A stretch of DNA of 64,000 nucleotides from Marinobacterium stanieri (GTDB lineage Bacteria > Pseudomonadota > Gammaproteobacteria > Pseudomonadales > Balneatricaceae), in assembly GCF_900155945.1 (NCBI RefSeq), contig NZ_FTMN01000009.1, positions 1 through 64,000 of the forward strand, given 5' to 3'. Within the stretch, counting starts at the first letter, position 1, and each line of letters opens with the position of its first letter. This document shows positions 7,547-16,097 of this stretch, piece by piece. The notes beneath the pieces were generated by a model, which ran no database searches, was not told where the DNA came from, and worked only from the letters and a program-made list of their open reading frames with translations. The translations under genes and the position numbers were made by a program.

Positions 7547-8688
7547 TGCTCAGCCTCCCCTGTTGACGGCTCCAGCAGCCGTGCGATCTGGGCCGGCGAT
7601 ACGGCCTCGCCCAAACTATTGCCCCAGGCATTACGCTCGTAGGTAATCACGGCCGCCAGCTCGGTGGCGCTGAGCTGATCGCGGAAGGCCTGCATGGCCG
7701 TACCACTTTTGCCGTTGAGGACAATGTCGATGTGCGCAGCCACATCGCCCATCGCAATCGGGCTGCCCTTCAGCGCCGGGAAGGCACCGGGTACACCCTC
7801 ACCGTTGGGCAGATGGCAGGCAGCACAGGCGCGGACATACACTTGCTCGCCCTGCTGCATCAGTTCATCCAGCGTCCAGGTCCGCTCGGCAGCGGCGGCT
7901 TCAGCCTGTTTCTCCGCTTGAGCCTGCGCCAGCCATTGCTGGAACTCGTCCTTGCTGACTGCCTCAACGACCACCGGCATGAAGCCATGATCCTTGCCGC
8001 ACAGCTCGGCACACTGGCCACGGTAAATCCCCGGCTCATTGATCACCGCCCAGGCTTCATTGATGAACCCCGGTATGGCGTCTTTTTTCACTGCCAATGC
8101 CGGCACCCACCAGCTGTGGATAACATCATTGGAGGTGAGCAGGAAACGGATTTTGGTATCGACCGGCAGCACCAGGTGACGATCGACTTCCAGCAGGTAG
8201 TGCTCCTGCTTATCGGCTTCGTTGCTGATCTGTTCACGGGGGGTCGACAGGTTACTGAAGAAGTTCAGGTCCTGATCAAGGTAGTCATAGCGCCACTTCC
8301 ACTGGTAGCCGGTGATTTGCACGTCCAGCTCGGCTTCATCGGTGTCGTACATTTCCACCAGCGTCGCTGTGGCTGGCACCGCCATGGCGACAAGAATCAG
8401 GATCGGGATGACCGTCCAGATCACTTCAACCAGCGTGTTTTCATGAAAGTGGTGTGCTTGAGCACCGCGTGATTTGCGGTGATGAAAGATGGACCAGAAC
8501 ATGACACCGAACACCACCAGGGCGATGGCAACGCAGATCCAGAAGATCGTCATGTGCAGGTCGAAAACCGAACTGCTTATATCCGTTACGCCAGGCGTCA
8601 GATTGACTTCCCACTCTGCGGACACAGCCCCCGAGTACAGCGCCAATGCTAACCCTGAAACGATGGTTTTTATTATTGTCCTTCCCAT
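7543..8688 (-). CDS. coxB: Cytochrome c oxidase subunit II with fused cytochrome c domain
   Basis: A 381-residue subunit II of caa3 type. It has a signal peptide (first ~25 residues), two transmembrane helices and a periplasmic cupredoxin domain with the CuA motif GQCAELCGKDHGFM. A C-terminal cytochrome c domain has the haem site CAACH (about residue 292) and a likely distal Met in its last third. The start at 8688 is chosen because GGAGG lies 7 bp before this ATG and a signal peptide follows directly; the frame stays open 17 codons further upstream. It is the first gene of the operon coxB-coxA-ctaG-coxC. Confidence 0.95.
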   Translation of the reverse strand: MGRTIIKTIVSGLALALYSGAVSAEWEVNLTPGVTDISSSVFDLHMTIFWICVAIALVVFGVMFWSIFHHRKSRGAQAHHFHENTLVEVIWTVIPILILVAMAVPATATLVEMYDTDEAELDVQITGYQWKWRYDYLDQDLNFFSNLSTPREQISNEADKQEHYLLEVDRHLVLPVDTKIRFLLTSNDVIHSWWVPALAVKKDAIPGFINEAWAVINEPGIYRGQCAELCGKDHGFMPVVVEAVSKDEFQQWLAQAQAEKQAEAAAAERTWTLDELMQQGEQVYVRACAACHLPNGEGVPGAFPALKGSPIAMGDVAAHIDIVLNGKSGTAMQAFRDQLSATELAAVITYERNAWGNSLGEAVSPAQIARLLEPSTGEAEQ

Positions 8689-8758
8689 CCTCAGGCCTCC
8701 CCGTGTTAACCCCGAGGAAGGCTCATCGTGCTCCCTCACAGGTGATCCGGTTAAGTCG

Positions 8759-8785
8759 AGTATAGCAGGGGATCTGAAAGCGCAA
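8759..8785 (-). promoter_or_regulatory. Candidate promoter for the cox operon
   Basis: On the minus strand a TATACT -10 (8759-8764) follows TTGCGC (8780-8785) at a short 15-bp spacing, about 70 bp before the coxB start. The -10 is good; the spacer is suboptimal. It is the best candidate I see in the 113-bp gap. Confidence 0.35.
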
Positions 8786-8801
8786 GTTTGATTGCAGGCT
8801 A

Positions 8802-9005
8802 TCAGGCACCTGCCAGACTTAACGCCCAGCGCACCAGCAGAATCACCACAATGACGAACAGGGCCGCCATCAGCAGCCCCGTGAGGATGTAATGCAGAGG
8901 CCGGCCTGTGCGAAAATCGCGCTGCCGGTTGCGTTCGGATTGAACACCGAGAAAACTGGCCAGCACACTCATCAGTGTCTGCCAGAATGTGGGTTTATCG
9001 GACAT
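8802..9005 (-). CDS. Small membrane protein, DUF2970-like
   Basis: A 67-residue protein. It has a hydrophilic N-terminal half with a conserved-looking FWQTLMSVLASFLGVQSERNR stretch, cut here by a basic segment, and one C-terminal transmembrane helix (about 42-62). The layout and opening sequence resemble DUF2970 proteins, whose role is unknown. The start at 9005 is chosen for the GAGGTGAG ribosome site just upstream; the frame is open further but would overlap msrQ heavily. It lies between msrQ and coxB on the same strand. Confidence 0.65.
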   Translation of the reverse strand: MSDKPTFWQTLMSVLASFLGVQSERNRQRDFRTGRPLHYILTGLLMAALFVIVVILLVRWALSLAGA

Positions 9006-9010
9006 GATAC

Positions 9011-9619
9011 TCACCTCATCTTGAGGTATAGGCGATACCCCAGCAGGAACGCCAGTATCAAGGCATAAATCAGTACTTCCAGATAACCGGCTCGGATCAG
9101 CCATGCGAAATGCAAAAGCACCAGCAGGGAGATCGGATATACCAGCCAATGCAGCTTTTTCCAGCGTTTGCCCAGCCGTTTCTGCCAGCCCTGCGTTGAG
9201 GTTGTCCCCAGCGGCAGCAGCAGAAGCCAGGCGATAAAGCCAACGATGATATAGGGCCGTTCGGTCAACTCTCGCAGTAACAAGTCAGGCCGCCATCCCA
9301 GGATGAAGGTAGCGACCGCCAGCAGATGCAGGCTGGCATAAAACAGTGCATAAAGCCCCAGCATGCGCCGATATCGCTGCAACCAGTTAACACCCAGCAA
9401 CCGTCTGGCCGGTGTCACCGCCAAGGTTATCCACAGATATCTGAGCGCCCATATACCCAGAAAGGTCACCACCACCTGAGCAGGATCCGGCCCCAACTGC
9501 TGCTGAACCGCCTGCCAGCTGATCCAGCCCAGCGGTATAAGGCTGCCAAAAAACAACAGTGACCAGAAACACCAGCGCCCAACCGGATGACGATGGAGCG
9601 CCGCGATACTTAATACCAT
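9011..9619 (-). CDS. msrQ: Haem-binding membrane subunit of the methionine sulfoxide reductase system
   Basis: A 202-residue b-type cytochrome with about six helices, of the ferric reductase-like transmembrane (YedZ) family. Conserved His residues sit in helices around [11 protein letters not shown] and [19 protein letters not shown], and the mid-protein [11 protein letters not shown] is typical. MsrQ passes electrons from the respiratory quinone pool to MsrP in the periplasm. Its ATG lies within the last codons of msrP (10-bp overlap), so the pair is coupled. Confidence 0.93.
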   Translation of the reverse strand: MVLSIAALHRHPVGRWCFWSLLFFGSLIPLGWISWQAVQQQLGPDPAQVVVTFLGIWALRYLWITLAVTPARRLLGVNWLQRYRRMLGLYALFYASLHLLAVATFILGWRPDLLLRELTERPYIIVGFIAWLLLLPLGTTSTQGWQKRLGKRWKKLHWLVYPISLLVLLHFAWLIRAGYLEVLIYALILAFLLGYRLYLKMR

Positions 9620-10617
9620 TTGCGCAGATCCATGCCCTTGTACAAATGAGCCACCTGATCGGCGTAACCGTTAAACGGTTGCGTATCGATGATATTGGGA
9701 CTGAACAGGGACGACGGCAGGCGGCGTTCAGTCGATTGGCTCCAGCGCGGGTGATCCACCGCCGGGTTCACATTGGCATAAAAACCGTATTCCTGAGGTG
9801 CCGTGCGATTCCAGCTGGTCGGTGGCATCTCTTCACTGAGGTGAATACGAACAATCGACTTGATGCTCTTGAAGCCATATTTCCAGGGCACTACCAGACG
9901 CAGGGGTGCACCGTTCTGAGGAGGCAGAGCGTCACCATAGACGCCGACCGCCAGCAACGTCAGCGGGTGCATGGCTTCATCCATGCGCAGTCCCTCGACA
10001 TAGGGCCAGTCGATGGTGCCAAAGCGCGAACGCTGTCCCGGCATCTGCTGAGGGTCTTCCAGGGTGGTGAACGCCACATAGCGCGCATTTCCCTTGGGGT
10101 CGAAGCGCTTCAACAGGTCTGCCAGCGGAAACCCCACCCAGGGGATAACCATCGACCAGGCTTCCACGCAGCGCAGGCGATAGATTCGCTCTTCCAGGTC
10201 TACGCCTTTGAGAATATCTTCCAGCTGATAGGTGCCCGGCTTATGTACTTCGCCACTGATTTCCACACTCCAGGGGTCTGTTTTCAAACCCTGAGCACGG
10301 GCCTTGGGGTCCTCCTTGCCGAGGCCAAATTCGTAAAAGTTGTTATAGCCCGTGACATGCTCGTAGGGGGTGAGCTTTTCAGCTGTGGAAAACTCGCCGG
10401 ACTTGCCTGCAGCCCGGAGCTTCTGTTGTAACCAGTCCGGTCCCGGGTAGCGCTGCTGCTCATCATCCAATGCATAACGGGCCAGGGCCGACGCCTGTCC
10501 ACTCATAAGCATCGCACTGCCTGCGGCCAGCCCCTTGATGAACTGGCGACGCTGCCGGTAAATCGACTCCGGAGTAATTTCGGATGCGCGAACATCCCTG
10601 GGTTTACCTATCAACAT
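9610..10617 (-). CDS. msrP: Periplasmic protein-methionine-sulfoxide reductase catalytic subunit
   Basis: A 335-residue molybdopterin enzyme of the YedY family that repairs oxidised methionines in periplasmic proteins. A Tat signal is visible near residue 23 (RRQFIKG followed by a hydrophobic stretch to about residue 45). The molybdenum-ligand Cys is in [15 protein letters not shown], and GFPLADLLK follows. The start at 10617 fits the Tat signal and a GGGGG-containing ribosome site; the reading frame is open another 72 codons without homology. It is co-transcribed with msrQ. Confidence 0.94.
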   Translation of the reverse strand: MLIGKPRDVRASEITPESIYRQRRQFIKGLAAGSAMLMSGQASALARYALDDEQQRYPGPDWLQQKLRAAGKSGEFSTAEKLTPYEHVTGYNNFYEFGLGKEDPKARAQGLKTDPWSVEISGEVHKPGTYQLEDILKGVDLEERIYRLRCVEAWSMVIPWVGFPLADLLKRFDPKGNARYVAFTTLEDPQQMPGQRSRFGTIDWPYVEGLRMDEAMHPLTLLAVGVYGDALPPQNGAPLRLVVPWKYGFKSIKSIVRIHLSEEMPPTSWNRTAPQEYGFYANVNPAVDHPRWSQSTERRLPSSLFSPNIIDTQPFNGYADQVAHLYKGMDLRKWY

Positions 10618-10691
10618 GACTGCCCCCTGCTTGCTGACTCTGTGAAAGTTTAGATTCCTACTGAGCCTCAGGTTCCCCCACAGCAAGGAGC

Positions 10692-10722
10692 AGACACAAA
10701 AAAGCAGGCCTGAGCCTGCTTT
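10692..10722 (-). terminator. Intrinsic terminator of pssA
   Basis: A 9-bp perfect stem (AAAGCAGGC / GCCTGCTTT, loop of 4) at 10701-10722 is followed on the minus strand by a run of T (10698-10703 region and beyond). It lies just past the pssA stop and upstream of msrP. Confidence 0.85.
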
Positions 10723-10726
10723 CGAA

Positions 10727-11503
10727 TCAACCGCGATGACGCATTTTGCGCCAGCTCCACAGCAGTGGCCCCGAGGCCGTATACAACAGGAACAAAAGCC
10801 AGAGTGAAACTGACGTACTGATGGAGATAACACCTACCGCCAGCACAATCAGCGCCAGAATCCAGAACGGCACCTTGCCGCGGAAATCCACATCCTTGAA
10901 GCTGTAGTACAGTGTATTGCTAACCATCAGAATGCCGCAAACGGCGACAAACCCTGCAATCAGGACTTCCAGGCCCGCCACTGACAACTGGAATTCGTCG
11001 CATACCCATACAAGCCCTGCAACCGTAGCTGCAGCAGCAGGGCTGGGCAGGCCAATAAAGTAACGCTTGTCCACCGAACCTATCTGGGTGTTGAAACGCG
11101 CAAGCCTCAATGCTCCCCCTGCCGCGTAGACAAAGGCTGCAAAGAATCCCAGCTTGCCCAGGTCACCCAACGCCCAGCTGTATGCCAGCAGCGCCGGCGC
11201 AACACCGAAAGATACCATATCGGCGAGTGAGTCGTACTCGGCACCAAATTCACTCTGTGTATTGGTCATACGGGCAACACGGCCATCCAGACCATCCAGC
11301 AGCATGGCCACAAAGATGGCGATGGCAGCGGCCTCGAACTGGCCATTCATGCCAGCCACGACAGCATAAAAGCCGGAGAAAAGTGCGCCGGTGGTGAACA
11401 GGTTGGGCAACAAGTAAACCCCGCGTCGCCGGCGTCCCCCGGTCGCACCTGCGTCGCTCGATTCGGATGAAACGGCTTCAGGCTCCTGCGGTTGGTCGGT
11501 CAT
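10727..11503 (-). CDS. pssA: CDP-diacylglycerol--serine O-phosphatidyltransferase
   Basis: A 258-residue inner-membrane enzyme making phosphatidylserine, the precursor of phosphatidylethanolamine. The CDP-alcohol phosphatidyltransferase signature D-G-x2-A-R-x8-G-x3-D-x3-D is visible from DGLDGRVAR to YDSLAD (about residues 76-100). About seven helices follow a polar N-terminal tail of 28 residues. Position near ilvC and msrPQ matches the order in Pseudomonas. It is a type II PssA, the membrane form rather than the E. coli PLD-like form. Confidence 0.93.
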   Translation of the reverse strand: MTDQPQEPEAVSSESSDAGATGGRRRRGVYLLPNLFTTGALFSGFYAVVAGMNGQFEAAAIAIFVAMLLDGLDGRVARMTNTQSEFGAEYDSLADMVSFGVAPALLAYSWALGDLGKLGFFAAFVYAAGGALRLARFNTQIGSVDKRYFIGLPSPAAAATVAGLVWVCDEFQLSVAGLEVLIAGFVAVCGILMVSNTLYYSFKDVDFRGKVPFWILALIVLAVGVISISTSVSLWLLFLLYTASGPLLWSWRKMRHRG

Positions 11504-11568
11504 GTCATACCCCTCTGTCTAAACACTGATGGTGCATTCTACTCGACCAAAGCAGCCTAGCCCAAACA

Positions 11569-12153
11569 TCAGGCCGCTGCGTCGTCCTTGGTATCACCGT
11601 AAGCAGATGCCAGGTTATTGAACAGTGCACGGCTGATACCGGTAATGGCCATGAATTTATCCAGTTCCTGCGCCAGCAGTGAGCTCTGGTAGGACTCCTG
11701 CATCACGATCAGGCAAAAGCCGGTAACGGCATTTACGGCTTTCATCATCTGGCCCAGCTTGACGGCATCGTCGGAGTAAACATGGGTGAGGATAGGCACC
11801 AGGTGCTTTTTGATCAGCAAGGTACCGCTGGACATGAACTCCACCGGCAGTTTGACCTGCACGTGAACCTCACCAACGCGGTGCATGCGGGCAGCGAAAT
11901 GCTCGTCATAAGGGCCACTGAAGACACTCTCCAGCCAGGCAAGGTGAGTGGCTTTCAGCGCATCAACACGGCCTTCGAGAAAGGGCGCAGCAGCGGGGAT
12001 CTGCTGCAGCTCAGCGTAGAACTGTTCGGTCACCTTGGGCAGATGGGGCAAAAGCTTGTGGCCATCAGTCAACAGCAACTGCTCATCTTCAGCATCAAAA
12101 CCGGAACAGACTTTACTGCGCTGGCAAAGGGCGACGAAATCTACCTGGCTCAT
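11569..12153 (-). CDS. Single-domain protoglobin-like haem protein, copy 1
   Basis: A 194-residue protein of the protoglobin/globin-sensor type: all-helical, with the segment ALKATHLAWLESVFSGPYD and then VGEVHVQVKLP, where His97 is the likely proximal haem ligand. There is no signalling domain after the globin fold (ends by about residue 180), so it is a stand-alone globin, perhaps for oxygen, NO or redox sensing or scavenging. The start at 12153 is preferred over an ATG 18 bp upstream because AAGGA lies 7 bp before it and it aligns with copies 2 and 3. It is the most diverged of three tandem copies; its tail (GDTKDDAAA) differs from theirs. Confidence 0.85.
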   Translation of the reverse strand: MSQVDFVALCQRSKVCSGFDAEDEQLLLTDGHKLLPHLPKVTEQFYAELQQIPAAAPFLEGRVDALKATHLAWLESVFSGPYDEHFAARMHRVGEVHVQVKLPVEFMSSGTLLIKKHLVPILTHVYSDDAVKLGQMMKAVNAVTGFCLIVMQESYQSSLLAQELDKFMAITGISRALFNNLASAYGDTKDDAAA

Positions 12154-12263
12154 GGGGGCATCCTTGATCATAAAAGTGTCATGCAGCCATGATAAAGGCC
12201 TGCAAAAGCCGCCATTTTCGCATGGGTTTTAGAAACATCAAGGATTTCTAATAATTCTGCCTG

Positions 12264-12286
12264 TTGGCCGCCCTTAAAGCGGCCAA
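12264..12286. terminator. Hairpin downstream of globin copy 2
   Basis: An 8-bp perfect stem (TTGGCCGC / GCGGCCAA, 7-nt loop) lies just after the minus-strand stop of globin copy 2. It lacks a strong T-run on that strand, so termination strength is uncertain. Confidence 0.5.
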
Positions 12287-12292
12287 TCTGTT

Positions 12293-12865
12293 TTACTCTG
12301 CCGACACACCATTTTTCTCGCGATAGGCCGCGGCCAGGTTGGCATAGAGTGCTTCACTGATACCGGTGACTTCCATGAAGCGTTCCAGCTCATGTTCACG
12401 ATAGGAGGTTTGCATGATAATCAGACAGTAAGTTGTGACACCATTTACTGCTCGCATGACTTGCGAGAGTTTGGCGGTATCATCCTGATAGGACTGTGCC
12501 AGTACCGGCATCAGGTGCTTACCAATCAGCCCGATGCCACTGGCCATGAATTTTTCCGGCAATCGAACCTGCACATGCACAACACCCACCTGGTGCATAT
12601 AGGCTGCGAAGTCTTCGTTGTAGGGGCCGGTGAATATTTTTTCCAGCCATTTCCGATGGGTCGCCTTGAGCGCATCCAGACGCCCATCGAGAAAGGGCTT
12701 GGCTTCTTCGATCTGCATCAACTCGGCGTAGAACGCCTCGGTGACCTGATCCAGGTGTGGCACCAGCTCGGCACACACCGCATTAAGAAGTGTTTCATCA
12801 TCCTGTTCAAAACCGGCAAACAGCTTTGCCTGCTGGTTCAGTTCAGTAAAGTCGATTGCTCGCAT
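12293..12865 (-). CDS. Single-domain protoglobin-like haem protein, copy 2
   Basis: A 190-residue paralogue of its neighbours: it shares DALKATHRKWLEKIFTGPYN, the VGVVHVQVRLP haem-ligand region (His97) and ERFMEVTGISEALYANLAAAYRE near the C-terminus. It is closer to copy 3 than to copy 1, sharing HELERFMEVTGIS exactly. The ATG has only a weak ribosome site (GCAGG abutting). A 172-bp gap separates it from copy 3, enough for its own promoter. Function is inferred as gas or redox-related haem binding only. Confidence 0.85.
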   Translation of the reverse strand: MRAIDFTELNQQAKLFAGFEQDDETLLNAVCAELVPHLDQVTEAFYAELMQIEEAKPFLDGRLDALKATHRKWLEKIFTGPYNEDFAAYMHQVGVVHVQVRLPEKFMASGIGLIGKHLMPVLAQSYQDDTAKLSQVMRAVNGVTTYCLIIMQTSYREHELERFMEVTGISEALYANLAAAYREKNGVSAE

Positions 12866-13037
12866 CCTGCGTTTCCCAATTATTACTTTTCCGCCTGGCG
12901 GGTATGTAGCCGATATTAGACAAAGGCACTCACCAATACTTTGATCACCAGCAGGCTTGTACTAAGCCCAGTCGTCTGCCGCGCCATGTAAACCGACTTC
13001 TACTGTAGGTACGTGTACTTCAGGTCACTTTTAATTA

Positions 13038-13607
13038 TTAAGCTGCCTGCCCCCGTGCACTGCGATAGGCAGCTGACAAATTGTTGTACAGCACTCGGCT
13101 GATACCGGTGACTTCCATGAAGCGTTCCAGCTCATGGCCACGGTAGGATTCCAGCATAATCAACAAACAATAGCTGGTCGCCGCGTTCAAGGCTTTCAGC
13201 AAGGCACCGATGCGCAAGGCATCACCGGGATACATTTCCGGCAGCAAGGGAATCAGATGCTTGTTGATCAGGCCGATACCGCTGGTCATGAATTTTTCCG
13301 GCAGCTTCACTTGCACGTGCACAACACCAACCTGATGCATATAGGCCGCAAAGTCAGCGTCATAAGGGCCGTGAAAGATTTTACGCAGCCAGGCAGCGTG
13401 GGTGGTTTTCAGCGCGTCGATACGACCTTCCAGGAAAGGAACGGCTTCAGGAATCGTTTGTAGCTCGGTGTAGAACGCATCGGTTATGCGCTCCAGGTGG
13501 GGTTCCAGTCGCGCAGCTTCGGCAACCAGCAGCGCTTCGTCTTCGGCTTCAAAGCCGGCATAGGCTTTCGCCTGTTCACTCAGAGCAGAAAAGTCAATTT
13601 CACTCAT
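13038..13607 (-). CDS. Single-domain protoglobin-like haem protein, copy 3
   Basis: A 189-residue paralogue with the same fold signature: DALKTTHAAWLRKIFHGPYD, then VGVVHVQVKLP with His97 as likely haem ligand, then FMTSGIGLINKHLIPLLP. The start at 13607 is chosen because AAGGAT lies 7-8 bp upstream and it aligns with the other copies; an ATG 9 bp upstream is possible. A 421-bp intergenic region precedes it and holds a candidate sigma-54-type site. Confidence 0.85.
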   Translation of the reverse strand: MSEIDFSALSEQAKAYAGFEAEDEALLVAEAARLEPHLERITDAFYTELQTIPEAVPFLEGRIDALKTTHAAWLRKIFHGPYDADFAAYMHQVGVVHVQVKLPEKFMTSGIGLINKHLIPLLPEMYPGDALRIGALLKALNAATSYCLLIMLESYRGHELERFMEVTGISRVLYNNLSAAYRSARGQAA

Positions 13608-13844
13608 TGTATGCATCCTTGACTTGAGACAGTACGCAACTGCATCCGGTCAGCTTTAAGCCGATACGCACTGTCAGATGTTATTTTTATTAGTCATCTG
13701 ATAGTTAGCGCGTTCAAAACCGAATGCAACCCGACAAATTCAGGTCCACGACCTGGATCAATAAATAGCTCTTGTGGGTGTTCAACTTTGGCAGCCCCTA
13801 GCCTACCCAAAGTAAGTACCCCCTTTGAGCCTCAGGTAAAACCA

Positions 13845-13860
13845 TGCAGACAACATGCCA
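13845..13860 (-). promoter_or_regulatory. Candidate sigma-54-type promoter upstream of globin copy 3
   Basis: On the minus strand 13845-13860 reads TGGCATGTTGTCTGCA, close to the -24/-12 consensus TGGCAC-N5-TTGCA with the invariant GG-N10-GC spacing. It lies about 240 bp before the globin start, which is far but not prohibitive. The rest of the 13608-13970 region shows nothing else I recognise. Confidence 0.3.
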
Positions 13861-13971
13861 TAACCCTGCGCGGAGTATGGAATTAAAATATTACGGGAAA
13901 ATGTCAGATCTGCGACACTTCAAACGGAATGAAATGCACTCTTTTGATGCAGACCGCACACAAAACGGGCA

Positions 13972-14005
13972 TAAAAAAGCCCCGCAGGCTTGCACCGGCA
14001 GGGCT
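13972..14005 (-). terminator. Intrinsic terminator of ilvC
   Basis: On the minus strand a GC-rich stem (AGCCCTGC paired with GCGGGGCT including a G-U pair) ends in a run of six T at 13973-13978, 24 bp past the ilvC stop. Confidence 0.8.
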
Positions 14006-14028
14006 TACTGAATCAGGTTAAAACCGGA

Positions 14029-15114
<1,086 letters not shown>

Positions 15115-15170
15115 CTATAGCAATGGTGGCTAGATTAAGGGATCAATCTTGTTGCGTAAAATGATATATT

Positions 15171-15187
15171 TGCAATACAACATTGCA
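15171..15187. promoter_or_regulatory. IlvY operator between ilvC and ilvY
   Basis: A perfect inverted repeat TGCAAT-N5-ATTGCA fits the LysR T-N11-A rule and resembles known IlvY operators. It lies 14 bp before the ilvY ATG and 126 bp upstream of ilvC. By family knowledge IlvY binds here, represses itself and activates ilvC when acetolactate or acetohydroxybutyrate accumulates. Confidence 0.75.
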
Positions 15188-15200
15188 TAAAGTGAAATAC

Positions 15201-16097
15201 ATGGATACCCGCGCCCTTCGCCTCTTTCTCAATCTGACCGAGACCCTGCACTTCGGCCGCAGCAGTGAGGCTTGCCATGTCAGCCCATCGACGCTGAGCC
15301 GCGCCATCAAGCAGCTGGAAGATGATCTGGGCGTCGCACTGTTCCTGCGTGACAATCGCAGTGTGCAGCTGACCGCCGAGGGTACCCGTTTTGCCCAGTA
15401 TGCCCGTGACGCATTACAGCAATGGGAACAGGTACGTAATTCACTGCTGGAAAGTGCCGATGAGCTGCACGGCGAGATCAGCGTCTATTGCTCGGTTACG
15501 GCCAGTTACAGCTTTCTGTACTCACTGCTGAGCCGCTTCCGCAAACTCTACCCGCGCGTGGAAATCAAACTGCATACCGGCGACCCTGAGCATGCGGTAG
15601 CACGGGTGCAAAGCGGCCGTGAAGAGATATCCATCGCTGCACGCCCCGGCCAACTCCCGTCCGGTATCGCGTTTCGACCAATGGACCGCACGCCTCTGCT
15701 GTTTATCGCGCCGGTGCATATGGAATTCAGCGAAGCCGACTGGCGAAGGCGGCCGATGATCCTGCCCGAGAGCGGGGTTTCCCGCGAGCGGATCAACCAG
15801 TGGTTTGCCAACCAGCAGATCCAGCCGGATATCTATGCCCAGGTAACAGGTAATGAAGCCATCGTCAGCATGGTCAGCCTGGGCTTTGGCATCGGTGTGG
15901 TGCCCCAGATCGTGCTGGATAACAGCCCCCTGTCGGATCGCGTTGAAGTCTTGGCCACGGAACCGGCACTGGAACCTTACGAAATCGGTTTGTTTGCCCA
16001 GGAGCGCAAGCTGCGTTCCCCTATTATTAACGCCTTCTGGTCACTGTTGGACCCGGACGCTTCAAGCCCTGTTGCCCTCGGAGAGGAGCCCTCATGA
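15201..16097 (+). CDS. ilvY: LysR-family activator of ilvC (IlvY)
   Basis: A 298-residue LysR regulator. It has a winged HTH at residues 1-60 (HFGRSSEACHVSPSTLSRAI) and an effector-binding domain from about 90 on, with the IlvY-like stretches VYCSVTASYSFL, IKLHTGDPEHA, GNEAIVSMVSLGFGIGVVP and ENSP-like DNSPLSDRVEV. These match E. coli IlvY along the length. The ATG at 15201 is preferred: the upstream TTG at 15183 lies inside the operator. It overlaps the following transporter gene by 4 bp. Confidence 0.92.
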   Translation: MDTRALRLFLNLTETLHFGRSSEACHVSPSTLSRAIKQLEDDLGVALFLRDNRSVQLTAEGTRFAQYARDALQQWEQVRNSLLESADELHGEISVYCSVTASYSFLYSLLSRFRKLYPRVEIKLHTGDPEHAVARVQSGREEISIAARPGQLPSGIAFRPMDRTPLLFIAPVHMEFSEADWRRRPMILPESGVSRERINQWFANQQIQPDIYAQVTGNEAIVSMVSLGFGIGVVPQIVLDNSPLSDRVEVLATEPALEPYEIGLFAQERKLRSPIINAFWSLLDPDASSPVALGEEPS

